Of a stretch of DNA of 64,000 nt, positions 33,335-44,398 are shown piece by piece (position 1 is the first letter of the stretch; every line of letters starts with the position of its first letter). The DNA lies in assembly GCA_035048495.1 (NCBI GenBank), contig CM068547.1, positions 29,023,913 to 29,087,912 of the forward strand. The letters are read 5' to 3'. The position numbers and the translations under genes were made by a program. The DNA is from Euptelea pleiosperma. Lineage: Eukaryota > Streptophyta > Magnoliopsida > Ranunculales > Eupteleaceae. The notes beneath the pieces are model-generated. The model was not told where the DNA came from. It made no database searches and was given only the letters and a program-made list of their open reading frames with translations.

Positions 33335-33460
33335 ACGCCAAAATATGTCTAATTGAGGCTATTGACCATTAGATTCTTGAGATTTACAACCCAAAATAGC
33401 TGATGCCTAGTGGACCGTGGATCTCTTGAATCCAACAGTCAAAGGCCTCAATCGAACATC
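33335..33460. mobile_element. Partial copy of the 33016-33247 MITE
   Basis: It has AATTGAGGCTATTGACCATT, then CTAGTGGACCGTGGATCTCT and CAGTCAAAGGCCTCAA, i.e. both inner arms with the outer ends lost. It abuts the truncated family C element. Confidence 0.55.
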
Positions 33461-34195
33461 TTGACAAACCCCCTATGACTCGGTATTTGACCAGTGTTGA
33501 CCCGAGTTGACTACCAAACTTTTTATTAAATGACAAAAACGCCATTGTCTTCAACTTGGGAACAAGGTTTTGGGCTAAAACCTAAACCCCAAATCGAACA
33601 GCTGTGGAGGATGACCAGCCAAGAGACTCCAATGGGTTGGCCGCCCATCACTGGCGACCAATCCACCGGAGTCTCATGGCCGGCCAACCACTGCTAGTTC
33701 AATTATATAAAATAAAGAATATAATTAAATTTCTAAAAATTTCATTAACGAAAATGAAAAACAAGAATAAGAGCAATTTAGATTTTAAGCTTTTGAGACA
33801 TTGATTTTGGAAAGATGGGTTCTCTCAATTTTAAAAAGAAATTGCATTTCCTCATGAGTTTTATATATTTTTATGGTTTTTTTTATTTTCAATCTTTGCT
33901 TAATTCATAAAAAAAAAAATAAAAACAAAAAATCTCAGATTTACTAACAATGGTTTTTATTTTTATTTTTAATCTGCTCTTTTCAAACAATGTTTGATTT
34001 GGGGTTTGGGTTTTGGCCCGAACCCTTATTCTAAGGTTGAAGAAAAGGGCACTTTTGTCCATTAATACAAAATTTTGTGGTCAACACTGGTTCAAATAAT
34101 AGTGGACTGAGTCATAGGGGGGTATGTCAGCTTTTTCAAATCATGTGGGGGGGGTGTTCAAAATAACATGGGGGGTATGGCAAAAATTCCCAAAA
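33461..34195. mobile_element. Family C Mutator-like element, left end truncated, reverse orientation
   Basis: Right end GGTATGGCAAAAATTCCC matches the family C terminus. The GC-rich hairpin (CAATGGGTTGGCCGCC near 33630, CACCGGAGTCTCATGGCC near 33663) and the AT-rich interior are present in reverse order relative to 13452-14280. The left end stops at CCCCCTATGACTCGG without the GGGAATTTTTGAC terminus. Confidence 0.65.
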
Positions 34196-34199
34196 ACAA

Positions 34200-36720
34200 A
34201 AACCTACCCATTGAGAGTAGGTCAGTCTAGATTTTGTTTCGAACCAAAACCACAATTGGGATCAAGCCTGTAGCTCGACTGGATGGGATTCAAAACCACA
34301 AAACGGGTTGTGGGTCTGACCCCACTTACGTATCAAAAATCCAATTTAAATCATAAGGTTGCGTCGGTTGTGATGTTAACTCATACCGAAAGCGTCCTAC
34401 ACACAGCTAATATTTAGACCATTTTTCTCGATATATCCTTGGCAACACATACACGTAGGAAGCAGGAAACAGGAAGTAGGAAGAAAACACAAACTGGTAG
34501 GTGAGACATTGAATCAACATTCCACCTCTCTTTTTTACCAAGTGCGCTTCTGAAAGGCAACTGCTCATATTCACTTTGATGCCTGACTTATCAATGGGGA
34601 CCAATTTTGGATTCTCATTGTGACATGTATATCTCATATAATATAAGCAGAAAAGAAGATCTTATTTTTCTAAATAAAGGCGGCTTATCAGCCGCAGCCA
34701 TGTTTCCAACTAAAACTTTAATCGCATTTTATTAAGTCAAACGTCTGCGTCAACGTGTCAGATCCCACTTATCCAATAAACATCGACGTCATGACGTCAG
34801 ATACCGACGATCGTCTGTGTATTGTTCATGTGTTGGTCGAACTCAATACATGATTTGATTGATTGATGTGATTGAGGCAGACAAAGACTTCCTCTAGTCC
34901 AAGCTCACCAGCACGCTTAGAACATCCAATTGGTTTGTTCATCTCTTGTGCTGCCCCAACTAAGTGATCCCATTGTCTGCTAGTTCAATTCTTAGATCAC
35001 CCATTACCATCTCTATGCTTGAATTTCTTCAAATCCTCCTTTTTTTTTTTCTATAAGTGGAACCACATTTTCTTAATTTCCTTCTTTAATTCGCTTATCA
35101 TTCGTTTTAATGGCAAGAAAATGCTTAAAATTGTGAAAATATTTACACCCTAGCTAGCAATGGAGCTCATGAGATATAAAAAGTTTATTTTGTTGTAGTG
35201 AGATCAGTCGATCTATCGATCGATCGAGCGATCCACGCTTACTCATAATATATGGTATCTAAATCCACTATCAAATTATTGCGATGGTTCGCTAATGGTG
35301 GATTATGTCAGAAAGTACTAATGATAATATTATAAACGACATATTGATAATGGCAACCATGACCTTTGCTGATTAAATAATGGTCTAAGTTAACCTATAA
35401 AGGTGAACATTATGGCATAAACCACTAAACACAGGGGGATCAATAGTCATGGTGTTCCACTTAGGTAAACCTGCACCACAAGTTCACTAAGGGGGTGCCC
35501 AAAATTTGGCTCAAGTTGCATCAAAAAAATTTGATGGGGTCCTTCTTACTGTTCTTGTGTTTCCATCTTCTTCCATGTGTGCTCGAGTTGAGTGACTGTT
35601 TGTGGGATTTAGAGCACTAAGTGCGCATGCAATATGTGCGATCCATAACCAAATATTCTTTTGGATTTAGCTTGAATCATAAAGGGGGGCATCATGATTT
35701 TGAATTTATTTTTAATAATGCTTCTCCTTTATATGGACTTGGACACCAGCCATGAGCTGGTTTCATGAAAATTTCTAAGATTTTTGTTCAGTAATTTGTT
35801 CTCCTTGCTGATGGGAAATGGTGGTTTGAAATTAGGTGAAGCTTGACTATATGGCTTTCCAATCTTACAGTAAACCTAATATGACTTGTGGTAGAGAGGT
35901 GGCTCTTGTGGGGCTCACCCTCTTGAACTACTTCGATTTATTAAAGTTGATTTCATCGCGGCATGTACAAAATTTTGATTTTCTTTTTGCTAATGAGCGA
36001 CAGATAGACAGGATCGGCTAGTTTGTCATAGTGATTAGGACCATTGGCACATTAATCTGATCCGCCATATAGCTAGCCGACACGCCAGCTCTTCCGACTT
36101 CTTTGAAACCCGAAATTTCCTAATGTTGAAATTCTTCTCACATTTCTCACATTTTCCCAATCATCTCTTGTCCCCTTCCTAAAGTAGTTGCCGGCAAAGA
36201 CGACCTCCAAAATGCGACATGACAGGCTTACTGTTTGAATGTTGTTCTAACAGTTTTGCACAATTAAATCGAATGCGCCTTTTTTTTTCCATCTACCCAA
36301 ACAGACCCCTATATATGTTACAGATTTGAAGATTAAACCATAATATAAAGAGGAAATCTAAATGCTTGACATTCTTCTGAACATAGGGGACCAATGGGTT
36401 GATCTTCCAAAAAAAATTGGTCTAGATTTTCCATAGTTTTATGAGGAAAAGAAAGGAAAAACAGAGGTGAAAGGAATTGCTTGTAATATCTACAAAAATT
36501 AAATGCCCAATTCAAAAACGTTTCTTTTGAGCCTGCCAAAAATAAATTTAATTATTGTTCGACGAAAGAAAATGTTTTTCAAAAAATAAAGAAAAAAATT
36601 TATTTTTCTTTTTAAATTTTTATGGCCTTAATGAAAAAGTACTCCATTTTGCGGGGTTTTTTTGTTCGGGAATAACATAGGGTGTCCCTACCCCCTTTGT
36701 AAGTAGGACTATTCCCTACA
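34200..36720. other. Intergenic spacer, nothing recognised
   Basis: Mixed AT-rich DNA. A 14 bp perfect palindrome of two TGACG cores lies at 34785-34798, and a GATCGATCGATCGAGCGATC-like run is at 35208-35232. No gene, SINE head or terminal repeat was recognised; the longest frame (35836-36018) has no motif. Confidence 0.5.
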
Positions 36721-36734
36721 TATACGTCCACCCA

Positions 36735-36850
36735 CCACAAACTAGCGTAATGGATAAAATCGCGGGGTTTTATTTCTCTGAAGACTCGATCTCACGACTT
36801 TGGGGAGCAGACTGAAGTTGCTAAACCACTGCTCCACTACCTCGGGTGGG
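36735..36850 (-). mobile_element. tRNA-derived SINE fragment
   Basis: On the minus strand it reads GGTAGTGGAGCAGTGGTTTA (A-box-like TGGAGCAGTGG), then AAAGTCGTGAGATCGAGTCT (B-box-like), about 45 bases apart. The 3' portion with AATAAAACCCCGCG continues to about 36760. No flanking duplication found. Confidence 0.5.
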
Positions 36851-37144
36851 CAAAGAGGAAGTGTGAGTCCAATTGGAACAAATGTTTCTACAGTTGGCCC
36901 TTGTTGGATGAATCTATAGCAGAAAGTGTCGACGCAGATTTCAGGACATTGGTGGGTCTCATTCATAAATTTTGGGCAAGAGCCAATTGGAGGTGTTTAG
37001 TCCTATGAGAAGAGAAGTTAAGCCTTCAAAGCGTTTAGCATGGTACGAGAGCACAAGGGTCTAGATACAGTTGCAGAGCCGGAGGGGTCGCAACGTTTTG
37101 AGAAATTTTTTGCTGTCCTCTAGGAACTTCAAAATTTGATGTCT

Positions 37145-37415
37145 CCTCGCCCAAAAATGCCACGCGGAACTCACTTTAGGGCCTACTAACCTTATGGATG
37201 TTTGATCCACCTCTTGGTGGATTTACATGCCAAATATCAGTTTGATCGATTATTTCTAACAGTTATATTTTAGCATCTCAAAACAACTCCTCCAATCCAA
37301 CGGCCATAAATTACATTATTAAAAATATTAAATCCAAAAGATATAAATCATCAATTAAACGGATTTTTTATGTGTAGATCCATCAAGAAGTGGACCAATA
37401 TATCATGAACAGATA
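37145..37415. mobile_element. Family B MITE copy, diverged
   Basis: It shows CTTATGGATGTTTGATCCAC, then ATGCCAAATATCAGTTTGAT, and the opposed TATGTGTAGATCCATCAAG near 37370. Both arms are present but many positions differ from the family consensus. Confidence 0.5.
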
Positions 37416-37967
37416 TTTTAGTTGCTTGGATGATTAGGATGCACTACTAGATTGAGTAATCCCATGTAACTAAACTTCTATGGTGTTTGGCTACGGCGAC
37501 AGATCTATTTTGAACAGATATCCACCCAGAATACTTTTACACCCATTAAAAAGTAGCTGAGTCTCCGAGGACCCCCTTTTTCTTTCATCTTCTTCTTTCT
37601 TTCTTTTTTTTTTAACACTTTTCAGAGGTACAAAAGTATTCCTTACCCGAGCAAAACGTGTAAGCCAAACAGAGCATAGCTCTTGTAAGCTGGAGCCAAC
37701 ATCCACTATTTAGTGAGCAAATATATGACAGAAATGAGGTCCATCATCCTCGATAGGTTATAAACTCAAAATAAACAGTCGAGATAGAAAATCGAACTGA
37801 TCGAACAACTTGAACCACTCGATGTCCCATTGTACCAACCCAAGCGGGAGTCGTCCGATTGAAAAATTGTGTTCCATGAATTAGATTAGGGGATGAACCT
37901 TTAGATGCCTTGCTATCTTCATCAAATTGAGTGTTTAAATTCATTTAGGCATAATTTCAAGAAAATG

Positions 37968-38117
37968 CTTAACTGCATAAAAGAGCCGTGTGGTTGAGAC
38001 GTGGACCGTCGGATTCAAGAACACATGGTCTAAGTGATAGTGGCTTTATTAATACTCAAATGACTATTTTACCCTTTGCCGTCGTTGCCACGTACACGGC
38101 TCTTATTTGCAGTTAAG
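37968..38117. mobile_element. 150 bp palindromic MITE with CTTAACTGCA ends
   Basis: Left end CTTAACTGCATAAAAGAGCC, right end GGCTCTTATTTGCAGTTAAG, one internal difference. Inner GTGTGG / CGTACAC continues the pairing. No convincing target-site duplication. Confidence 0.6.
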
Positions 38118-38199
38118 GATATGGGATGGCAACTTTTTGTAGGCCTCCTCAGCCTCCAAGGGCTTCAATAAATTCTCTATTTTACCTTTCAAAAATTAT

Positions 38200-38345
38200 T
38201 TAGTGTTAGGTAGGGGTCCCGCCACCCGGTTGGGTCGTTGAGGGAGGTGCCGGGTTCAATCCCGCGCACGGGGAGCTGTCGAGTGTTTACAGCATCTTAT
38301 CTCGGCACACCTTGGAATCCAACTATAGCAAGATAGCGTGGCCAA
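38200..38345 (+). mobile_element. Putative tRNA-derived SINE with a strong B box
   Basis: CCGGGTTCAATCCCGC at about 38249 is a near-perfect pol III B box. Upstream GGTAGGGGTCCCGCCACCCG occupies the A-box position but fits poorly. The body continues CACGGGGAGCTGTCGAGTG and ends before a T-run at 38354-38368. No tRNA cloverleaf. Confidence 0.45.
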
Positions 38346-38394
38346 TATGGACCTTTTTTTTTTTTTTTGTAATTTGGCCAATATGGACCTTAGC

Positions 38395-39335
38395 ATCTAT
38401 TATTGGAGACACTTTATTTTGTTTAGTCACATATCAAATGGGCCCAGTTATGAAAGTGTAAACCATCATTGATTCTAGGCCCATTACCTGATCCTATTGG
38501 TAGGGCCCAATCTTGATCGAACGGTTTTAACCACAATGTCTAAATCAAGATTATGTTTTAAAATTAGGTGTAAAGATGCTTGGATATATATCACCCTTTT
38601 TTTTAAATAGTAGCTTGATCATCACATCAAAACAGCTAACACAATGAATAACCTAATGACAAAATGATCCGACGGTCAACTTGCAAGAAAATCCGACACG
38701 ATCGTCATATCGAAAAGATACGAAGAACCCATTATTTCGATGGATACGAAGAACATGTTTGTATCAATGAAATAATGGATCATTAGTGCTAAAAGAATCC
38801 AAAATCAGAAACAGAATTAGAGAACATATGACTTTGCTAATAATAATTCAGATTCTCCTCCATTATTACTTCATCAAGGAAGCATTTCAATCTTTACCCT
38901 AACATTCTGCTATTATTGAAGTATTGGATGCTTGCTTCGTTCATCTTTTTTACTGTTCTTCGAATTAATCTAAGTATTTAAGGAGAATATACAGTCTAAG
39001 AAGATTATGGGAAGAAAAAAAAAGCTTGGAGCTAGGTACCTGGACATTCCCATGGCACTTATTGCACAATAATTTTGGAACATAATGCTTTTTAACTAAT
39101 TTTTATATTATCGTCGGCGCTTTCGGATCGACAATGTGAATATTATTTATTTCGTCATTTGACTCTATTAAGAGCTATATTTTTAATTAAATATTTTGAT
39201 GATGGAAGTGGAATTCATGGTGGAAGTGTGGAACATGTGGTGTTTGTATGACAATCAGCCAAAAATCTGATTGTTTGGCAACCTTCCTCTTTGCACAATC
39301 CAATGTGATTTGTGTGGCAGCCTAATTTTTTATGA
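38395..39335. other. Intergenic spacer, nothing recognised
   Basis: AT-rich DNA with no recognised element. The words CGATGGATACGAAGAA and AGATACGAAGAACCCATT near 38715-38750 form a short local duplication. Confidence 0.5.
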
Positions 39336-39339
39336 CGGG

Positions 39340-39655
39340 GTTAGTGACCGTCGGTCACAATATGAGCCATGTGGCACATTTTTAGAGGACACTGATTGTA
39401 TGGATGTTTGACCAATCCCTAGATGGACCTACAAACCAAAAATCAACCTGATTAGTGATTTCTACGTGTTGGATTAGAGTCATTTTCATGGGTTGATTTA
39501 ACGGTGGGAATTTGAAAATTATTTGTGGCACAATATCGAAAGGTTTGAAATCAATAATCAGACTGATTTTTTGCTAGGGATTGGCCAAACATCCATACAG
39601 TAAGCGTTCTCTAAAAATATGCCACGTGGCTCATATTATGGCCAATCAGGGCTTA
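39340..39655. mobile_element. Family B MITE, nearly complete
   Basis: Outer ends AGCCATGTGGCACATTTTTA and the inverse ATATGCCACGTGGCTCATAT; inner ACTGATTGTATGGATGTTTG and CAAACATCCATACAGTAAGC; central GTTGATTTAACGG. The fold would be one long hairpin. Flanking duplication not resolved. Confidence 0.65.
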
Positions 39656-39699
39656 TATATATATATGATCGTCGGTCGTTGTGCAAGTTTTACTTGGCC

Positions 39700-40085
39700 T
39701 ATTATAATGGTATATGGGAAAAAAAAAAAAAAAAGGGGTTTTCTTTTTTCTCTCAAAATAATAGCTGTTATTTCTGTTATAACAGATGTCACATTTTTTC
39801 AGTCTTGGGCGTTATAATGGGAAAAAACATAACAGGGTTGAAGAGTTACCATTATAACAGCCGTTATTTTGTTATAACAGACGCTTTTACACCAATACAC
39901 AATCTAGTGGAGATTGCTAGGCAAATTCAAGCATGGTTTAGAAAAAAAAAAAAAAAAAAAGGTTATAACTGTAACGGCTGCATGCTATAATGTTATGTTT
40001 AATATAACACTTTCTTATATAATGCCCATTTTTTCGTCAAAAAAAGGTTGTTTTTTACAATAATGGCCGTTATATATGATGCATT
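39700..40085. mobile_element. Family A TATAACGG element
   Basis: Repeated TAACAGCCGTTATTTTGTTA and ATAATGGCCGTTATATATG words, with A-runs at 39718-39734 and 39941-39960. Ends are not sharp. Confidence 0.55.
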
Positions 40086-40089
40086 CACG

Positions 40090-41890
40090 GGACCCATTAG
40101 ATTGTGTTTGCTTAACTCGCGAGGTCCACATTTTTTAGCACAAGTTTCTTTTTCACCTTTAAATGGGGGACTTGGGATCATGATTCATGATATGATTTGA
40201 CAAAATTTTTACACCGGCTGGCTGCCAACCTGACGTAATTAATCCTCCTTCATCGTCGTCTTCTTCTTCGGAAAGGGTCAAACCCAGCCCGCATTATTGA
40301 ATTGGTCTGATGATTGTAACCATTCAATGTTCTTCTTAACTTGTAAGCTAAGTAACTATATGACTTAAGGGCTGCAGTGTTCAGATCGTAGGTCATCGAG
40401 TCTGATCTCATTTTCTTCTATAGCCCATGCTATTGATATTTTGAATTTGTCGGGATCTTTTGCGTCCATTAACTTTGTCTATATTCCCCGCTTAGCCAAT
40501 GGTGCGGCGGCAAAATCTGTATGGACCTCCCCTCCTGGCCATCTTCTGTCATAGCTAAGGAAGAGGGTTGCTTTGTTGGATAGGTTTTTTTTTTTTTATT
40601 TTTTTTTCGGCTTGCTTAACAGAGCGGTGTCGATTACAAAAAAAAGAAAAAAAAATTTGCGTTACAAATGGGCTTGGGGTGGTCTATAGTTGGGCTAAAT
40701 TTTCTTCCAAAACCACAGGCAGGGAAGCCCAATAAGAAGACAGGCCTATAGATCTAAGCCCAGGCTAAGAATGCAAAGCCTAATGTTATTACCAAAGCCC
40801 AGCCTGAAAGCCCATCGAGTTGGTCCATAGCATAACCATACGCGACATGATGCCGCTAACAATTAAAAATCAAAATTGACACCAACACCCCGAAAAGTCG
40901 CCACTTAACAAAGACATATAATTCAATCGTCAAAGCGTGATTGCTTTGCAGCTCATGATTTCGATATAATTAATTACTCTTTTGCTCCGTAGTCCATGCA
41001 TCTAAACATCTACACGAAACGAACTTTTTCTTTTGCAATATCCTTTAATTTTTTATTTTTTTTAAGCAATTAAAATCGTATACATAACCCCGCATAATTT
41101 TTGTGAGGGTACAATATTTTTAAAAAAAATTTTAAGCTTCATTAAATGAATTTAGTTCATGTACGTCAAGGTTTTTGTTCAATACCCGATAAGTCTCTTA
41201 ATTTGCTACGTACTCCATCTTCAACACGAGGATAATGAGTCCAAAAAAAAAGAAAAAATGATAACAACTAAAAAACAGGGTATGTGGCAAGCCAAGAGAT
41301 TCAGTGTTAGGTAAGTCGCCCTGCCACAACACCCTTACGTACATGATCCGCTTTCTTACTTAAGAAAATAAGAGAAGAGATAAGCATGTGATTCTCCTGA
41401 TTTCGATCCATTAAAAAGCTCTCGCAGAGATATTTCCAATGATTTCAATTACTAAATTTTATTATTTCAATATAAAATTAATATTTATTAAATTTTATTA
41501 TTTCATAAACTTAATTTTTTTCCACTAGTGTTATATAATTATTTTAATAAATTCTCCTTTATTTTAAGTGTAATTCCGTAAAGCATCACGTGCGTTGTGT
41601 CACTCGGCGAGTATTAAATTATCCCCATTAAATAAAAAAAATAAAAATATAAAACTATAGGTAGACAGAACAAAGAAGTCCCATCAAAAAAAGTCTTGTA
41701 CAAAGATTTTGCAATTTTTTTTTTATATATTATTATAAAAAAATTGGATTTAGGAAAATAATATTAATTATAATTATATAATTAAAATAAATAAATAAAA
41801 TAGTATATGGGAAAATGATTGTAGACATACATGTCTAAATCAATTACAACTACGTGACGTGGAGTACATAAATTAATAAATATAAGGAAT
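40090..41890. other. Intergenic spacer, very AT-rich to the right, nothing recognised
   Basis: Contains a GGGCTTGGGG / CCCAGCCTGAAAGCCC GCCCG-like fragment at 40670-40820 and an A/T-dominated stretch from about 41440 to 41820. No gene, no terminal repeats seen. Confidence 0.45.
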
Positions 41891-41904
41891 TATATACATA
41901 TGAA

Positions 41905-42600
41905 CAACTTATTCTTACACTCAATGATGGGGTCCACATGGAGTTCATGTTGGACAATCCAACCATCCATTGAGTTGTCCTTGCCATGATGGTCGTTATC
42001 ATAAAACATCCATCGATCGGTCCATTTTGACATTACTAGGCCGTATAAAAAATTCAACTAAAATAACAGTTTAATTGGATAATTTGAATTTTCCAAGATG
42101 TTAAAAATGTCGCAATGAACTGATTTTTTGTGAAGATAGTTTTCATAGTATGGGCCAAGGTTTAAAAGGGACTAGTATAACGGTCTGGGGGCGTTACCAT
42201 TTTCTCCGTTATAACGGAAAAAAATAAAAAATAACAGAAAACAAAAAAAAAGGGTGCTGAAATTCAAAATTTGAATTTCAAAATTTCAATAATGGAAAAA
42301 AACGGAAAAAGCGGTCATTTTTTCATATTTTTTTCCAGAAAATAACGGTCATTATTTCCGTTATAACGGAAAAATAATGAAAAATAATGGCCGTTATTTT
42401 TTGTTATAACAACCGTTATTATCTGGACATTTTAACGGTGCGTAACGTAACGGGGTAGGTTCGAATCCATTATAACTGCTGTTGTTTTTGCTATAACGGC
42501 CGATTTTTAAACTTCGGTATGGACAACTCACAGTGCGGTTGGATTGACTAATATAATCTCTATGTAGGCCTCACCACAGATGTAAGAATTGCCATTTAAG
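41905..42600. mobile_element. Family G MITE interrupted by a family A element
   Basis: Left part 41905-42153: CTTATTCTTACACTCAATGA, GGGGTCCACATGGAG, ACAATCCAACCATCCATTGA. Right part 42520-42597: ACAACTCACAGTGCGGTTGG and then GATGTAAGAATTGCC. Together these align with the intact family G elements at 49750-50143 and 56109-56500, though both outer ends have decayed. Confidence 0.6.
42155..42519. mobile_element. Family A element inserted into a family G MITE
   Basis: Starts CCAAGGTTTAAAAGGGAC and ends CCGATTTTTAAACTTC; interior full of GTTATAACGG, AATTTGAATTTC and CGTTATTTTTTGTTATAAC words. The flank AGTATGG on the left is repeated as GGTATGG on the right, an apparent 6-8 bp duplication of the host MITE (host order TATGGACAACTCA). 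Confidence 0.65.
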
Positions 42601-42604
42601 AAAT

Positions 42605-42850
42605 GGAGCCTGGCATTTTGGCCCTTGGCCCAACTCGGGCCGGGACTGGATCCACCCTCTTGAGGCCCGGCCCAATGAGCCTGTCCAACAAGCTCGGCTC
42701 AGGCCAGGCCCGTCCAGCCCGATTTGGCTCAACCAACACATCCATACACTTTCTGAATTTAAAAAAAAATGACACTTGGACTGAGCTGGCTCAGCACAAC
42801 ACTGTAGATGTGACCCGACCAACCTGGTCTGAGCCCTGCCCGACAGTCTA
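42605..42850. repeat. GCCCG-rich dispersed repeat
   Basis: GGCCCTTGGCCCAACTCGGG, GAGGCCCGGCCCAATGAGCC and an opposed GACCAACCTGGTCTGAGCCC half. Same class as 14329-14626. Confidence 0.55.
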
Positions 42851-42889
42851 AAATGCCACCCTGATAAGGAATGGGTGTAGCTGTAAACA

Positions 42890-42891
<2 letters not shown>

Positions 42892-42969
<78 letters not shown>
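42892..42969. repeat. (CT)n microsatellite, ~78 bp uninterrupted
   Basis: About 39 CT units without a break; the Arg-Glu strings in minus-strand frames are its translation. Confidence 0.95.
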
Positions 42970-42971
<2 letters not shown>

Positions 42972-43024
42972 ATACACCATGAAATTGCTCCTCTAGTAGA
43001 TGTAAGGACATGACCACCATGTGA

Positions 43025-43880
43025 TGTATTCTGGGCAAGTCTGCCGCGTTTACTGTTGCCAGTAATGCCATAAAAGAAAAGTGCAATGTCCATGTGACAA
43101 AAGATAACATCAAAGTCGATTAAAGACTTGGATCAAGAACTATAATACTGTGACTGAACTTATCAATCAATTGGGGTTTGGGTGGGATGATAATCGCAAT
43201 ATGATATTAGTGGATGACGATGTATGGGAAAACTACATAAAGGTAAATTACACAGTTAATGTTTTAATTATCATTTAAGTATGTATTTTTTTAGTGATTT
43301 ATAAAATCATCTTAAATTGTACGCTGGCACATCCCAAAGTCAAGTCGTACAGGTGGAAGGTGATCGGAAACTATAATGAGTTGTCAATAATCATTGGCAA
43401 CAATCATGTAAAATGAGGAGAGGCTATGATTGTAATAGAAATTAAGTTGGACGAGACACCAAATGAAAGAACTAATAATGAGAGGGATGTTGATAATGAA
43501 GGACTAGAGGATGTTACTGAGGGCGGTGAAGTAGAGAGAAAAGCGAGTCCACAAAATATAAGAGTGTGACCGTCTACATCCTCAACAGTGAAACACCCTT
43601 CAAAGAAGAAAGTTCGTAGTGGGGATGCGCTTGCCTTAGCTGTCATTACAATGACTGAAATCTTAAAGTCTATGGTAGAAGTTAACACTCGTGCACGACT
43701 TCCCACGATGGATGTAGAGAGACTATACCAAGAGGTCTCAAAGATCCCAGAAATGAATTGAGTTTTAACTCTTCGAGCTGTCGATATGCCAGCAGCGGAT
43801 AGGAATAAAGAGCATATCTTTTGTGGGCTTCTAAAAGATGTGAAAAAAGATTGGCTGATGATGAATCTTAGATTGCTTAA
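43025..43880 (+). pseudogene. MYB/SANT-like DNA-binding protein pseudogene (PF12776-type)
   Basis: From 43117 the frame reads RLKTWIKNYNTVTELINQLG, then FGWDDNRNMILVDDDVWENY. After a short non-coding gap come HPKVKSYRWKVIGNYNELSI (about 43329) and then an acidic linker, KHPSKKKVRSGDALALAV and ILKSMVEVN. The last block, around 43700-43860, is LYQEVSKIPEMN then IFCGLLKDVKKDWL. This order matches plant MYB/SANT-like proteins, which are often encoded next to PIF/Harbinger transposases. One base seems lost upstream, joining KEKCNVHVTKDNIK out of frame, and in-frame stops occur (43567, 43759). It is therefore decayed. No transposase was found beside it. Confidence 0.7.
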
Positions 43881-44099
43881 TTAGACTTTAAATTAGTATT
43901 TATGTTTTATTTTTAAGAAGTACGTTGCTAAACTTATGAGTTAGTAATTGTTGAACAATGATGTTTTAATTCAATATCTTACTTGCGGGCATCATATATT
44001 TTATGTTTACGTGATATAGTTGAATTCAATAAATATATAATTAATAAAATTTAGGTCATTTAAATATAATATTATAGGTCTTTAGGTATTATCTCTTTG

Positions 44100-44330
44100 G
44101 GTTAAAATATGTACAATTTGTTTCGTCAATGCCCAGGAAATTCAATTCTGTTAGATATCTAAACAACAAAAATTATAGTTAATTGGAAATTCAAAGTAAA
44201 TTCCACGGTGCAACCAAACACGAGAAATTTCAATTCTTGAAAATTAAATTCCTAGAAATCCTAAATCCTAGAATTATATTTTCAATTCCAAATCTATGTT
44301 TGGTTGCCAAACAGACCCATAAAACTATCT
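44100..44330. other. AT-rich segment with a possible hAT-type terminus
   Basis: CAATTCCAAATCTATGTTTG then GTTGCCAAACAGACCC at 44281-44318 resembles a right hAT-type end. Repeated GAAATTC / AATTCCTAG words lie to its left, as in small MITEs, but no left end could be fixed. Confidence 0.35.
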
Positions 44331-44398
44331 TAAAACACAAGGATCTCATAACAGAAAAATTTAGGATCCTGATTCCCAAGTGCTTGCACGTGGGTTGA

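Noticed and set aside
38200..38345. Possible tRNA gene from the strong B box
   Set aside because: The A-box region is poor and the flanking arms do not pair; SINE-like origin is more likely.
42759..43093. Minus-strand frames rich in Arg-Glu repeats
   Set aside because: They are the translation of the (CT)n microsatellite at 42892-42969 and have no other protein-like content.
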